64,000 nt of DNA. Origin: UBA7359 sp038142205. GTDB lineage: Bacteria > Pseudomonadota > Gammaproteobacteria > Eutrophobiales > Eutrophobiaceae. The translations under genes were made by a program, and so were the position numbers. Below, in pieces: positions 1 through 7,751 of the stretch (positions are counted from its first letter, which is position 1; every line of letters begins with the position of its first letter). Location of the stretch: positions 186,001-250,000 of the forward strand of contig JAYQJO010000001.1 in assembly GCA_038142205.1 (NCBI GenBank). Reading direction: 5' to 3'. The notes under the pieces are model-generated. The model worked only from the letters and a program-made list of their open reading frames with translations, had not been told where the DNA came from and ran no database searches.

Positions 1-51
1 AAATTAAATATGATCCGTCTAGCGCGTGTTGGTGATGAAGTTGAGCCATGA
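1..51 (+). CDS. C-terminal end of an upstream gene (partial)
   Basis: The first bases read as the last 16 codons of a gene that begins before the window and ends with TGA at 49-51. The stop overlaps the next ATG in an ATGA arrangement, which suggests translational coupling with the creatininase-family gene. The residues (ending RVGDEVEP) are too few to identify the product. Another frame closes at 31-33 and cannot be fully excluded. Confidence 0.45.
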   Translation, partial: KLNMIRLARVGDEVEP

Positions 52-800
52 CACAACTGGAAACAATGCCATGGCCGGATGTTGCTGACAGATTAAAAAC
101 TATACCTGCAGCAATCTTGCCGATAGGTGCAACAGAACAACATGGGCCGCACATGGGTTGCGGTATGGATGCAGTACTTGCTGATAAGCTTTGTAAGGCT
201 GTATCAGAGAAAACAAAAGTGATGATGTTACCAACCATGCCTTATGGTTGTTCCATCGGCCATAGTCAACGTTGGCCAGGAACGATTGCCCTTCAACCTA
301 AAACATTAATTGATTTGATTAAAGAAATGGGCGATTGGGCTTACTACAGCGGTGTCAGGAAATTATTTATTGTGAATACGCATGTAACAAATGCCGCACC
401 ACTACGTTGTGCTCTGGAAATGTTACGTGCAGAACATGATGATTTAATGGTGACAGTTTTAAATTCAGCAAAGATCAGTGAACGTGTCAGTACATTTCAT
501 TTTTCTGATGGTGATGATTGGCATGCGAATGATGCAGAAACATCATTAATGTTATCTGTTGCACCAGAAATGGTAGATACAACAAGACTTGAACAAGTTG
601 ATGATCCTGATCGTACTGATGATTGTGTTTTTTCACATCCTGTAAATCGAACCAGTACCAATGGTGTCACGGGTAAACCTTCAATTGCGGCGAAAGAGAA
701 AGGCGATGAAGCATTTGCATGGATGGTAGAAGATTTATCTTCTTTAATAGTACAAGGATTAACAGAAACGCCACCACTTGATAATTCTTATTTTAATTAA
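48..800 (+). CDS. Creatininase-family amidohydrolase
   Basis: This 250-residue protein belongs to the creatininase/MftE-like metal-dependent amidohydrolase family, which hydrolyses cyclic or linear amides such as creatinine. The family metal site is visible: GATEQHGPH near residue 27 supplies Glu and His, a conserved Asp follows in GCGMDA, THVTN near residue 111 replaces the usual GHGGN, and DAETS near residue 163 gives a further Glu. The ATG overlaps the stop of the preceding gene. It is followed within a few bases by a glutamine-synthetase-like gene, so it probably acts in the same nitrogen-acquisition unit. The real substrate is unknown. A link to guanidine compounds is an inference from the riboswitch-controlled genes downstream, not from this protein itself. 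Confidence 0.85.
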   Translation: MTQLETMPWPDVADRLKTIPAAILPIGATEQHGPHMGCGMDAVLADKLCKAVSEKTKVMMLPTMPYGCSIGHSQRWPGTIALQPKTLIDLIKEMGDWAYYSGVRKLFIVNTHVTNAAPLRCALEMLRAEHDDLMVTVLNSAKISERVSTFHFSDGDDWHANDAETSLMLSVAPEMVDTTRLEQVDDPDRTDDCVFSHPVNRTSTNGVTGKPSIAAKEKGDEAFAWMVEDLSSLIVQGLTETPPLDNSYFN

Positions 801-804
801 AGCT

Positions 805-2196
805 ATGGATACAAAAAACAAACAAATCATAAGAGATAAAACTGATGAAGAAATTCTTGCGATTCAGGAAGAACTGAAAAGTAAAGGCGTACGTTATTGT
901 ATGGGTGCTTATGTAGATATTCATGGTGTGCCTAAAGGTAAAGTTGTTCCTATCGATCATCTTTTACATATGGCACATGGTTCTGAACTATATACCGGCT
1001 ATGCGCTTGATGGTTTAGGACAGGAACCGAATGATGATGAGATTGCATCAGTTCCTGATCTAGATCACATTATTCAATTACCGTGGGAACCAAAGATAGC
1101 CTGGATGCCGGCGGATAATACGTTTAAAGGTGAACCGTATAAATTAAATACCCGTGTCGCTTTAAAACAGCAATTACAAGCTGCGGAAGAATTAGGTTTT
1201 GGTTTTAATCTTGGAATTGAGTGTGAAGTATTTTTATTAAAGAAGGATGAAGGTGGCCGTTTATCAGTACCGCATGCAGACGATAAATTGACCAAACCCT
1301 GTTATGACATCAGAGGCTTTCTCGATAACTTTTCCTGGCTCGATAAAATGGCTGAAACCATGAATGGATTGGGCTGGGATATCTATTCCTTCGATCATGA
1401 AGATGCGAATGGTCAGTTTGAATTTGATTTTAATTATGCCGATGCATTAACCATGTGTGATCGCTTTATTTTCTTTAGAGAGTTAGCGAAACGTTATGCA
1501 GTTGAAGAAGGGTTGATTGCGACCTTAATGCCAAAACCTTTTCAGGATAAAACCGGCAATGGTGCGCATTTTAATATGTCTTTATTTAATCTTGAATCGG
1601 GCGACAATGTCTTTGCATGCGATACAAAAGACGATCCACGGGGCTTAGGTTTAACTGAAACTGGTTATTACTTTATTGGCGGTATTTTAAAACACGGTCG
1701 TGCGTTATGTGCGACATTTGCACCAACGGTAAACAGTTATAAACGTTTAGTTCGTCAGGGTGCTATGAGTTATTTTAGTTGGGCGCCGGTTTTTAATTCT
1801 TATGGTTCGAATAACAGAACGAATTCAGTACGCGTACCTATGGGCGGTAGACGTTGTGAATCGCGTAATGCTGATGGTGCTGTAAACCCTTATCTTGCTG
1901 CGACCTTGGCTTTAGCTGCCGGGCTTGAAGGTATTCGTGAAAAAATCGATCCCGGTAATCCTCAGGAAGATAATTTGTATGAACTGACAGATGTAGAACG
2001 ACAGGATAGAGGGATAGAATTTTTACCACAAACTTTAGCAGAAGCGGTTCAGGCTTTTGATGAAGATCCGTTAACGGAAGCTGTGCTAGGTAAAGAATTA
2101 AAAGACGAGTTTATACGATACAAATCTGAAGAATGGGAAGAGTATCACCAAAGTGTGAGTGCATGGGAAGTTGAAAGATACAGTCATTTGTTTTAG
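805..2196 (+). CDS. glnT: Type III glutamate-ammonia ligase-like protein (GlnT family)
   Basis: The 463-residue product is a glutamine synthetase superfamily member of the GlnT / 'type III glutamate-ammonia ligase' group, which includes gamma-glutamylmethylamide synthetase-like enzymes. The beta-Grasp segment (YVDIHGVPKGKVVP near residues 32-45) and the catalytic barrel segments GIECEVFLL, NGAHFNMSL and NNRTNSVRVP are present. The ATG at 805 fits the family N-terminus better than the ATG at 778, which lies inside the previous gene. Enzymes of this type join glutamate with ammonia or a small amine using ATP. Next to a creatininase-family hydrolase it may capture released ammonia or amine. Whether the amine is ammonia, methylamine or something else cannot be decided from sequence. 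Confidence 0.85.
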   Translation: MDTKNKQIIRDKTDEEILAIQEELKSKGVRYCMGAYVDIHGVPKGKVVPIDHLLHMAHGSELYTGYALDGLGQEPNDDEIASVPDLDHIIQLPWEPKIAWMPADNTFKGEPYKLNTRVALKQQLQAAEELGFGFNLGIECEVFLLKKDEGGRLSVPHADDKLTKPCYDIRGFLDNFSWLDKMAETMNGLGWDIYSFDHEDANGQFEFDFNYADALTMCDRFIFFRELAKRYAVEEGLIATLMPKPFQDKTGNGAHFNMSLFNLESGDNVFACDTKDDPRGLGLTETGYYFIGGILKHGRALCATFAPTVNSYKRLVRQGAMSYFSWAPVFNSYGSNNRTNSVRVPMGGRRCESRNADGAVNPYLAATLALAAGLEGIREKIDPGNPQEDNLYELTDVERQDRGIEFLPQTLAEAVQAFDEDPLTEAVLGKELKDEFIRYKSEEWEEYHQSVSAWEVERYSHLF

Positions 2197-2208
2197 ATTA
2201 ACTGCGTT

Positions 2209-2251
2209 AGGGGACGACCCCTGAACGTTTGTTTATTTGCGGGACGGCCCG
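2209..2251. repeat. Two short GC-rich hairpins sharing GGGACGRCCC
   Basis: Two small perfect inverted repeats sit in the 71-base gap between glnT and the desaturase gene. The first is AGGGG-acga-CCCCT at 2209-2222 and the second CGGG-acgg-CCCG at 2240-2251. Both share the core GGGACGRCCC and are much more GC-rich than the surroundings. They could be a processing or attenuation signal, or a tiny dispersed repeat. The second lies just before the ribosome-binding region of the next gene. Confidence 0.5.
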
Positions 2252-2267
2252 TAAAGGCGAAAGATTT

Positions 2268-3242
2268 ATGCAAATATACAAATACAAAGATGGCATTCTT
2301 CCAAATTCTTTAGCTATATCCTATGCAGTTTTAACTTACATAATTTCAATTATATGGGCTGCAAACGATAATTTTCTTTTGAATGTTCTTTCCGTGTTTC
2401 TGTTATCACACGGTTTGATTATTGCTGCATACCTGTTGCATGAGTGTGTACACAAGACGTTATTAAGTAATAATAAACATAATCAATGGTTAGCGTTGAC
2501 TTTATCCTGGATTACCGGTGCCTGTTATTCGGAATATGAATGTTTGAAGAAGAAACATATGCGGCATCATGCCAACCGGGTAGATTCGCTTGCAATTGAA
2601 CATCAATCTTTCCTGCAAAAGCATTCGTTACTATGTCGGATCGTTGAAGCACTGGAATGGTGTTATATCCCTGCGGTAGAAATATTAACGCATGTGTTAA
2701 GCATTCTTGCGCCGTTTATTGTTATATCGCGTCAACATCAACGAAAAAGAGTATTAAAGATTATAGGTTTACGATTTCTATTTTTTTTAATATTGGCACT
2801 TTGGAGTTGGAAAATATTGCTGATATACAGTCTTGCTTATTTGGTCTTGATACGAGTTATGGGCTTTATGGATGCTTTTCAACATATCTATGAAGTACGT
2901 CTTAATCTGGATGAAGAGAAAGTCTATCCTGAATTTGATCGTGACTATGAAGAGGTACATACCTGGAGTAATTTGCTATCGGAAAAACACCCCTGGTTAA
3001 ATCTATTGGTATTGAACTTTTGTTATCACAATGTTCATCATCATCGTCCTGCTGAACCTTGGTATCGTTTGCCGTTGCTTCACGGTAATCATTATGAAGA
3101 TAATGTTGCACCGGAAGTATCATTAAAACAACAGCTATCTGACTTTCATAAATATCGTGTCAGTCGTGTCAGAGGAATGGATGATGTGCCTGAAGGCATT
3201 AATCAAGGTGCCGCAGGTGTCTCATTCCTGGTCGGGGTTTAA
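2268..3242 (+). CDS. Membrane fatty-acid-desaturase-like di-iron protein
   Basis: The protein of about 324 residues has the three histidine clusters of the membrane fatty acid desaturase/hydroxylase superfamily: HECVH near residue 58, HMRHH near residue 96 and HNVHHHRP near residue 260. Hydrophobic membrane segments surround them. Such enzymes use a di-iron centre and oxygen to desaturate or hydroxylate a substrate. I chose the ATG at 2268 because it follows a purine-rich stretch and gives a normal N-terminus; an upstream in-frame start at 2229 falls in the hairpin region. The gene is three bases from the TIM-barrel gene that follows. With a nitrogen-assimilation context, the substrate may not be a membrane lipid; oxidative cleavage of an alkylated nitrogen compound is a speculation. 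Confidence 0.85.
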   Translation: MQIYKYKDGILPNSLAISYAVLTYIISIIWAANDNFLLNVLSVFLLSHGLIIAAYLLHECVHKTLLSNNKHNQWLALTLSWITGACYSEYECLKKKHMRHHANRVDSLAIEHQSFLQKHSLLCRIVEALEWCYIPAVEILTHVLSILAPFIVISRQHQRKRVLKIIGLRFLFFLILALWSWKILLIYSLAYLVLIRVMGFMDAFQHIYEVRLNLDEEKVYPEFDRDYEEVHTWSNLLSEKHPWLNLLVLNFCYHNVHHHRPAEPWYRLPLLHGNHYEDNVAPEVSLKQQLSDFHKYRVSRVRGMDDVPEGINQGAAGVSFLVGV

Positions 3243-3245
3243 ATC

Positions 3246-4088
3246 GTGCAGCTCAAATTATTTAAAACATTATGGGGTTTTGACGGTTCTTATGTCGATG
3301 CCATAGCACATGCAATTAAACAGGGGTATGACGGTATTGAAGGGCCGGTTCCTGAGACTATCGAACAAGCTGAACAATTTTCTGATTTACTCAGTCAAAA
3401 TGAATTGCACTATATTGCTGAAGTTGCGACAACCGGGACTTATGTTCCTGATAGAAAATTATCGGTAGAAGAACATTTGCATTACCTGAAAGAGAGACTT
3501 GAGTGTTTAAAGATACTTAAACCCGATTTTATTACTTGTCTTGGTGGTTGTGATGCCTGGTCTGAATCAGATTCAGTTAAATTTTTAACCTTAGCGATGG
3601 ATGAAGTAGAAAGAAATAATATGCAGATCAGTTTTGAGACACATAGGGGCAGGATATTTTTTAATCCATGGGTCACAGAACGAGTTGTAAAGAAAATACC
3701 TGAGATAAAATTAACATGTGATTTCAGTCATTGGTCAGTTGTATGTGAGGGATTGCAAGAGACCGAAGAGGATATCATTAAATCATTGTTACCCAGTGCC
3801 TGGCACATACATGGCCGCGTGGGTTATGACCAAGGGCCGCAGGTACCCGATCCACGGAGTAGTGTTTATCAGCATGATCTGCAAAGGCATCAAAAGTGGT
3901 GGGAATGGATATGGCTCGCGCAACATGAGAACGCACAACAGATAACAACATTAACGTCTGAGTTTGGACCGGATGGTTATGAATATCGTGATCTGCTTGA
4001 AGGTAGACCTTTGGTTGATTTAGATGAGATCAATCAATGGGTTGGTAATGAAGTAAGAACACAATTTCGAAAACTGGATATTCATTGA
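3246..4088 (+). CDS. Sugar phosphate isomerase/epimerase-like TIM-barrel protein
   Basis: The 280-residue product resembles the xylose-isomerase-like TIM-barrel (AP endonuclease family 2) group. Metal-ligand type residues are seen in the segments SFETHRGR, LTCDFSHW, WHIHGRVGYD and TSEFGPDGYEY, consistent with a divalent-metal isomerase, epimerase or hydrolase. Translation probably starts at the GTG at 3246, three bases after the desaturase stop, so the two are likely co-translated. The exact reaction is not predictable. It is the last gene before the guanidine riboswitch and probably ends the upstream transcription unit. Confidence 0.75.
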   Translation: MQLKLFKTLWGFDGSYVDAIAHAIKQGYDGIEGPVPETIEQAEQFSDLLSQNELHYIAEVATTGTYVPDRKLSVEEHLHYLKERLECLKILKPDFITCLGGCDAWSESDSVKFLTLAMDEVERNNMQISFETHRGRIFFNPWVTERVVKKIPEIKLTCDFSHWSVVCEGLQETEEDIIKSLLPSAWHIHGRVGYDQGPQVPDPRSSVYQHDLQRHQKWWEWIWLAQHENAQQITTLTSEFGPDGYEYRDLLEGRPLVDLDEINQWVGNEVRTQFRKLDIH

Positions 4089-4117
4089 TTAACATAGAAA
4101 TTTATAATTGATATAGT

Positions 4118-4220
4118 CTGACAAAATGGATGACTAGGGTTCCGGCTTATTCAAGCGACTGGTCCGAGAGTCATCGACCTTCTTAGGTTACACGGCGGGG
4201 GAAAAGCCCGGGAGAACAAG
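4118..4220 (+). promoter_or_regulatory. Guanidine-I riboswitch (ykkC RNA)
   Basis: The leader contains the strongly conserved guanidine-I riboswitch blocks in the correct order and spacing. CTAGGGTTCCG is at 4133-4143, ACTGGTCCGAGAG at 4158-4170, ACACGG at 4190-4195 and AAAAGCCCGGGAGA at 4202-4215. These match the ykkC class known to bind free guanidinium and turn on guanidine export or degradation genes. A TATAAT-like -10 lies at 4103-4108, but its -35 is weak. Just after the aptamer, GCGAGT (4220-4225) can pair with ACTCGC (4244-4249). No U-tract follows, so control may be translational or by pairing with the aptamer's 3' strand. The downstream genes are guanidine degradation genes, as expected. 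Confidence 0.95.
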
Positions 4221-4290
4221 CGAGTGCAATTGTTTTAGATTTAACTCGCAGAAGCATTATTAAATTAACGTGTGAACTGGAGAGAAGTGT

Positions 4291-4371
4291 ATGTCAAAGA
4301 TTAGCAATAATTTTCCCCAAGCAAGACTTGTTTCATTATCACTTGAAACAGGAGTGATTGATCATGGCTGA
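4291..4371 (+). CDS. Possible 26-residue leader peptide between riboswitch and cgdA
   Basis: An ATG at 4291 follows a GGAGA ribosome-binding sequence with seven-base spacing and opens a 26-codon frame ending at 4371. It overlaps the cgdA start (4364) by eight bases, the geometry of a translationally coupled leader. The peptide (begins MSKISNNFPQARL) has no recognisable motif and no run of arginine or other regulatory codons. It could be a real small protein, a coupling device linking the riboswitch to cgdA translation, or a remnant of a lost gene. I cannot tell which. Confidence 0.35.
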   Translation: MSKISNNFPQARLVSLSLETGVIDHG

Positions 4372-5107
4372 AATATTTTCTGATAACGTAATGATGTATG
4401 AAGATTACATCCCGGGCGGTGCACATTGGTCTTTATTGATGCGTAAAGGAACAACCTTGCGTTTGATTGATAAAGATGGCGGTGCCAATGTTGGGATGTT
4501 GTTTTACAACCCGGCCGATAAATTGGAACGCTATAACGCGCCCGATACATTAAAGTGCCAACACACATTTAAACTTACCCAAGGGCATTGTCTTTATTCT
4601 GATATGGGTCGCATCTTTTGTTCCATTATCGACGATACGGTTGATTGGCATGACACGATTGGTGGAAATTTAACCGATGCCAAGATGAAGCAACGGTGGG
4701 ATATAAAAAGTTATCAAGACCATCGTAATGACTGGACGCTTAGCGGTGAACATAGTTTTCTGGTTGAACTAGCAAAGTATGGTTTGGGTAAACGTGATAT
4801 GGCAGCTAATGTAAATTGGTTTAGTCGTGTTTATACTGATGATGCAGGTACTATGAAACTCGATGCCAACAATAGCCAAGCGGGTGATTATTTGGACCTG
4901 CGCTTTGAGATGGATACGTTGGTTATTTTTCATACTTGTCCACACCCGATGAATGATGCGATTGAATATCCGAAGATAGGATTGACCTATCAAATCCGCA
5001 AGGCTGATCCGATTAAAGAAGATGACTTTTGTATGAATTCGTGTCCTGAAAACCAACGCGGTTTTCAGAACAATGCAATCTATCATCTGCAAGGAGGGCA
5101 ATCATGA
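4364..5107 (+). CDS. cgdA: Carboxyguanidine deiminase subunit A (urea amidolyase-associated protein 1)
   Basis: The product of about 247 residues is a DUF1989-type 'urea carboxylase-associated' protein of the UAAP1 group. Members of this pair are known to form CgdAB, which deiminates carboxyguanidine to allophanate and ammonia. The family segments GGANVGMLFYN near residue 40 and FHTCPHPMND near residue 190 are visible. The ATG at 4364 has a GGAG at 4351-4354 with suitable spacing; an in-frame TTG at 4358 is less likely. It is the first full gene after the guanidine riboswitch and overlaps cgdB by four bases. Older annotation would name it after urea; the riboswitch argues for guanidine as the substrate source. 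Confidence 0.9.
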   Translation: MAEIFSDNVMMYEDYIPGGAHWSLLMRKGTTLRLIDKDGGANVGMLFYNPADKLERYNAPDTLKCQHTFKLTQGHCLYSDMGRIFCSIIDDTVDWHDTIGGNLTDAKMKQRWDIKSYQDHRNDWTLSGEHSFLVELAKYGLGKRDMAANVNWFSRVYTDDAGTMKLDANNSQAGDYLDLRFEMDTLVIFHTCPHPMNDAIEYPKIGLTYQIRKADPIKEDDFCMNSCPENQRGFQNNAIYHLQGGQS

Positions 5108-5742
5108 TTAAAGAAAGTATTCTAAATGAAAATGATGCAGCCTATCGACAGGCGATTGATGCCGGAGATTACTGGGTACAGGTCATTAAACAAGGACAAA
5201 CGATACGTATACTTGACTTAGAAGGTAATCAAGCAGCCGATACACTTTTTTATAGTGCCAATGATCCGGCGGAGCGTTACTCAGCAATGGATACGATAAG
5301 AGAACAGAGTAATGTTTACTTAACAGCGGGGACTAAATTGTTATCTAATGAAGGTAATGAGTTACTGGAAATTACAGCAGACACCTGCGGTCGACATGAC
5401 ACATTAGGCGGTGCCTGTGCAACTGAATCAAATACTGTGCGTTATGCGCTGGAAAAGAAATGCATGCATGCATGTCGTGATAGCTGGCTGTTGGCTGTCG
5501 CAGAACATCCAGAATTTAAGATGAGTAAGCGAGATATTACGCATAATATAAATTTCTTTATGAATGTGCCTGTGACCGCTGAAGGAAGATTGACCTTTGC
5601 CGATGGTATCTCTGATGCAGGTAAGTATGTCGAGTTACAGGCAAAAATGGATGTCATTGCTTTAATTTCTAATTGTCCACAATTAAATAACCCCTGTAAT
5701 GCGTATAACCCAACGCCAGTTGAAGTCATCATTTGGAACTAA
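5104..5742 (+). CDS. cgdB: Carboxyguanidine deiminase subunit B (urea amidolyase-associated protein 2)
   Basis: This 212-residue protein is the second DUF1989-type partner (UAAP2 group). It is related to CgdA and is expected to form the heteromeric carboxyguanidine deiminase with it. Shared family segments include EGNQAADTLFY near residue 40, the RHDTLGGAC segment near residue 98 and the NCPQLNNPCNAYNPTP segment near the C-terminus, which carries conserved Cys. The ATGA overlap with cgdA indicates coupled translation and a one-to-one subunit ratio. A GGAGGG ribosome-binding sequence lies just upstream. The length is normal for the family. The function is inferred from family knowledge plus the riboswitch context. 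Confidence 0.9.
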   Translation: MIKESILNENDAAYRQAIDAGDYWVQVIKQGQTIRILDLEGNQAADTLFYSANDPAERYSAMDTIREQSNVYLTAGTKLLSNEGNELLEITADTCGRHDTLGGACATESNTVRYALEKKCMHACRDSWLLAVAEHPEFKMSKRDITHNINFFMNVPVTAEGRLTFADGISDAGKYVELQAKMDVIALISNCPQLNNPCNAYNPTPVEVIIWN

Positions 5743-5753
5743 ATATTGAGCTT

Positions 5754-7739
5754 ATGAAATCAATTGAAGTAATTAAGCCCGGTATTCAAACGACTATTCA
5801 GGATTATCCCGGACGTGTGGGCTATTGGGATGTTGGCGTACCGCCATCAGGCCCAATGGATAGTCTGGCATTTCGTTTTGCGAATCAAATATTGGGTAAT
5901 GATCCATCGGCTGCAGGACTTGAGATTACTTTAGTTGGGCCGGAATTAAAATTCCATGCTGATGCGGTAATTTGTTTAACGGGTGCGCCTTTAAAAATGT
6001 TAATTAATGATGTGCCCATGCCGCAGTGGAATGCAATACAAGTTAAAGCCGGTAGCATTGTTAAAATAGAATCTATTATTGCAGGCATGCGATGCTATCT
6101 TTGTTTCAAGGACGGACTAAATATTGAACCTTATCTTGATAGTCAATCAACATTTACTTTAGGTAAGTTTGGAGGATATGAAGGGCGAGTGCTTGAGAAA
6201 GGTGATAAGTTAATCGTTAATGAACAGAAGAAGTTCAGCCCATGTGAATATATCGATCACAGCTTAGTGCCTTTATATCGAAACGATTGGAATATTCATG
6301 TTTTATACGGTCCGCAAGGTGCGCCGGATTTTTTTACTCAAGAAGATATTTATACCTTTTTCAATACCGAGTGGGAAATTCATTATAACTCTAGCCGTAC
6401 TGGCGTCCGTTTAATTGGGCCGAAACCAAATTGGGCTAGGAATGATGGTGGCGAAGCCGGACTGCATCCATCGAATTTGCATGACAACCCTTATGCTATT
6501 GGCTCAATTGATTTTACTGGTGATATGCCAGTTATTCTTGGGCCGGATGGGCCAAGCCTGGGTGGTTTTGTTTGTCCGGCGACGATCATTAATGCGGACT
6601 TATGGAAGACAGGACAATTAAAGCCAGGTGATAAAGTGCGTTTTGTTCCTATTAGCCTTGAACAAGCAAATGAACTCGAACAAAAACAATTGGAAGAAAT
6701 AGAAACATTGAGTTTATCTTCAGCAGTTGATATCAAACCTGTCGAACCGAAAGATGCTGTTCGTCATCATATTAAAAATGCAGATGACAAACCTGATGTT
6801 GTTTATCGTTTTTCTGGTGAAGATAATGTTTTGGTTGAATACGGTGAGATGACGCTTGATCTAGAGTTACGATTAAAAGCACATCTATTAATGGAATGGG
6901 TTAAAGAAAATATTAAAGAAGGTATAGTCGATCTAACGCCAGGTATTCGTTCATTACAAATTCATTTTAATAATCAGATTGTTAATTCAAATCAATTGAT
7001 TGATATTTTAACTAACGCTGAAAAAGAACTGGAAAATATTGATAATGCAAATGTACCTGCACGCATTGTTCATTTGCCATTAAGTTGGAACGACCCTTCA
7101 ATACAAAAAGCAATTGATATTTATATACAGTCAGTAAGAGATGATGCGCCCTGGTGTCCAAGTAATCTTGAATTCATTCGAAGGATAAACGTATTAGATA
7201 GTATTGATGATGTGAAGAAGACGGTCTTTGATGCTAGCTATCTGGTGATGGGGCTAGGTGATGTTTACTTAGGTGCGACAGTTGCTACACCATTAGATCC
7301 AAGAAATCGTTTAGTGACAACAAAATACAATCCGGCGAGAACATGGACGCCTGAAAATGCTGTTGGCATTGGCGGTGCCTATATGTGTATTTATGGTATG
7401 GAAGGACCAGGTGGTTATCAGTTTGTTGGTCGAACATTACAAATGTGTAACAGGAGTAATAATCAAATTGATTTTCATGGTGATAAGCCATGGTTATTAC
7501 GTTTCTTTGATCAGATTCGTTTCTTCCCTGTAAGTGAAGAAGAATTGGTGCAAATACGAAATGATTTTCCTAACGGTGATTACAATATCAGTATAGAAGA
7601 AACACAATTTGACTTTGCTGAATACAAGCAATTCTTGCAAAACAATAAAACTGATATTGATCAGTTTAAGAAAAAACAGAAAAACGCCTTTAATGCAGAA
7701 CGCCAGCGCTGGATCGAGTCCGGTGAATTGACTAAATAA
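5754..7739 (+). CDS. Guanidine/urea carboxylase, carboxyltransferase domains only
   Basis: The 661-residue protein begins directly at the carboxyltransferase part of urea/guanidine carboxylase. The KipA/AHS2-type domain comes first (QTTIQDYPGRVGYWDVGVPP near residues 12-31), and the KipI/AHS1-type domain follows (VVYRFSGEDNVLVEYG near residue 345, then VDLTPGIRSLQIHF). It ends with FNAERQRWIESGEL, the segment that normally precedes the biotin carrier domain. Known family members are about 1200 residues, with an N-terminal ATP-dependent biotin carboxylase and a C-terminal biotinyl domain. Both are absent here, and no MKM biotinylation motif is present. The gene sits between cgdB and allophanate hydrolase, so it is in the place of the carboxylase. 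Either the missing domains are supplied by separate proteins elsewhere, or the enzyme works differently. The ATG at 5754 is chosen on homology. Confidence 0.9.
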   Translation: MKSIEVIKPGIQTTIQDYPGRVGYWDVGVPPSGPMDSLAFRFANQILGNDPSAAGLEITLVGPELKFHADAVICLTGAPLKMLINDVPMPQWNAIQVKAGSIVKIESIIAGMRCYLCFKDGLNIEPYLDSQSTFTLGKFGGYEGRVLEKGDKLIVNEQKKFSPCEYIDHSLVPLYRNDWNIHVLYGPQGAPDFFTQEDIYTFFNTEWEIHYNSSRTGVRLIGPKPNWARNDGGEAGLHPSNLHDNPYAIGSIDFTGDMPVILGPDGPSLGGFVCPATIINADLWKTGQLKPGDKVRFVPISLEQANELEQKQLEEIETLSLSSAVDIKPVEPKDAVRHHIKNADDKPDVVYRFSGEDNVLVEYGEMTLDLELRLKAHLLMEWVKENIKEGIVDLTPGIRSLQIHFNNQIVNSNQLIDILTNAEKELENIDNANVPARIVHLPLSWNDPSIQKAIDIYIQSVRDDAPWCPSNLEFIRRINVLDSIDDVKKTVFDASYLVMGLGDVYLGATVATPLDPRNRLVTTKYNPARTWTPENAVGIGGAYMCIYGMEGPGGYQFVGRTLQMCNRSNNQIDFHGDKPWLLRFFDQIRFFPVSEEELVQIRNDFPNGDYNISIEETQFDFAEYKQFLQNNKTDIDQFKKKQKNAFNAERQRWIESGELTK

Positions 7740-7751
7740 AGAAATTTAACA

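Noticed and set aside
4358..4366. A TTG start for cgdA two codons upstream
   Set aside because: The ATG at 4364 has the better distance to GGAG and fits the family N-terminus.
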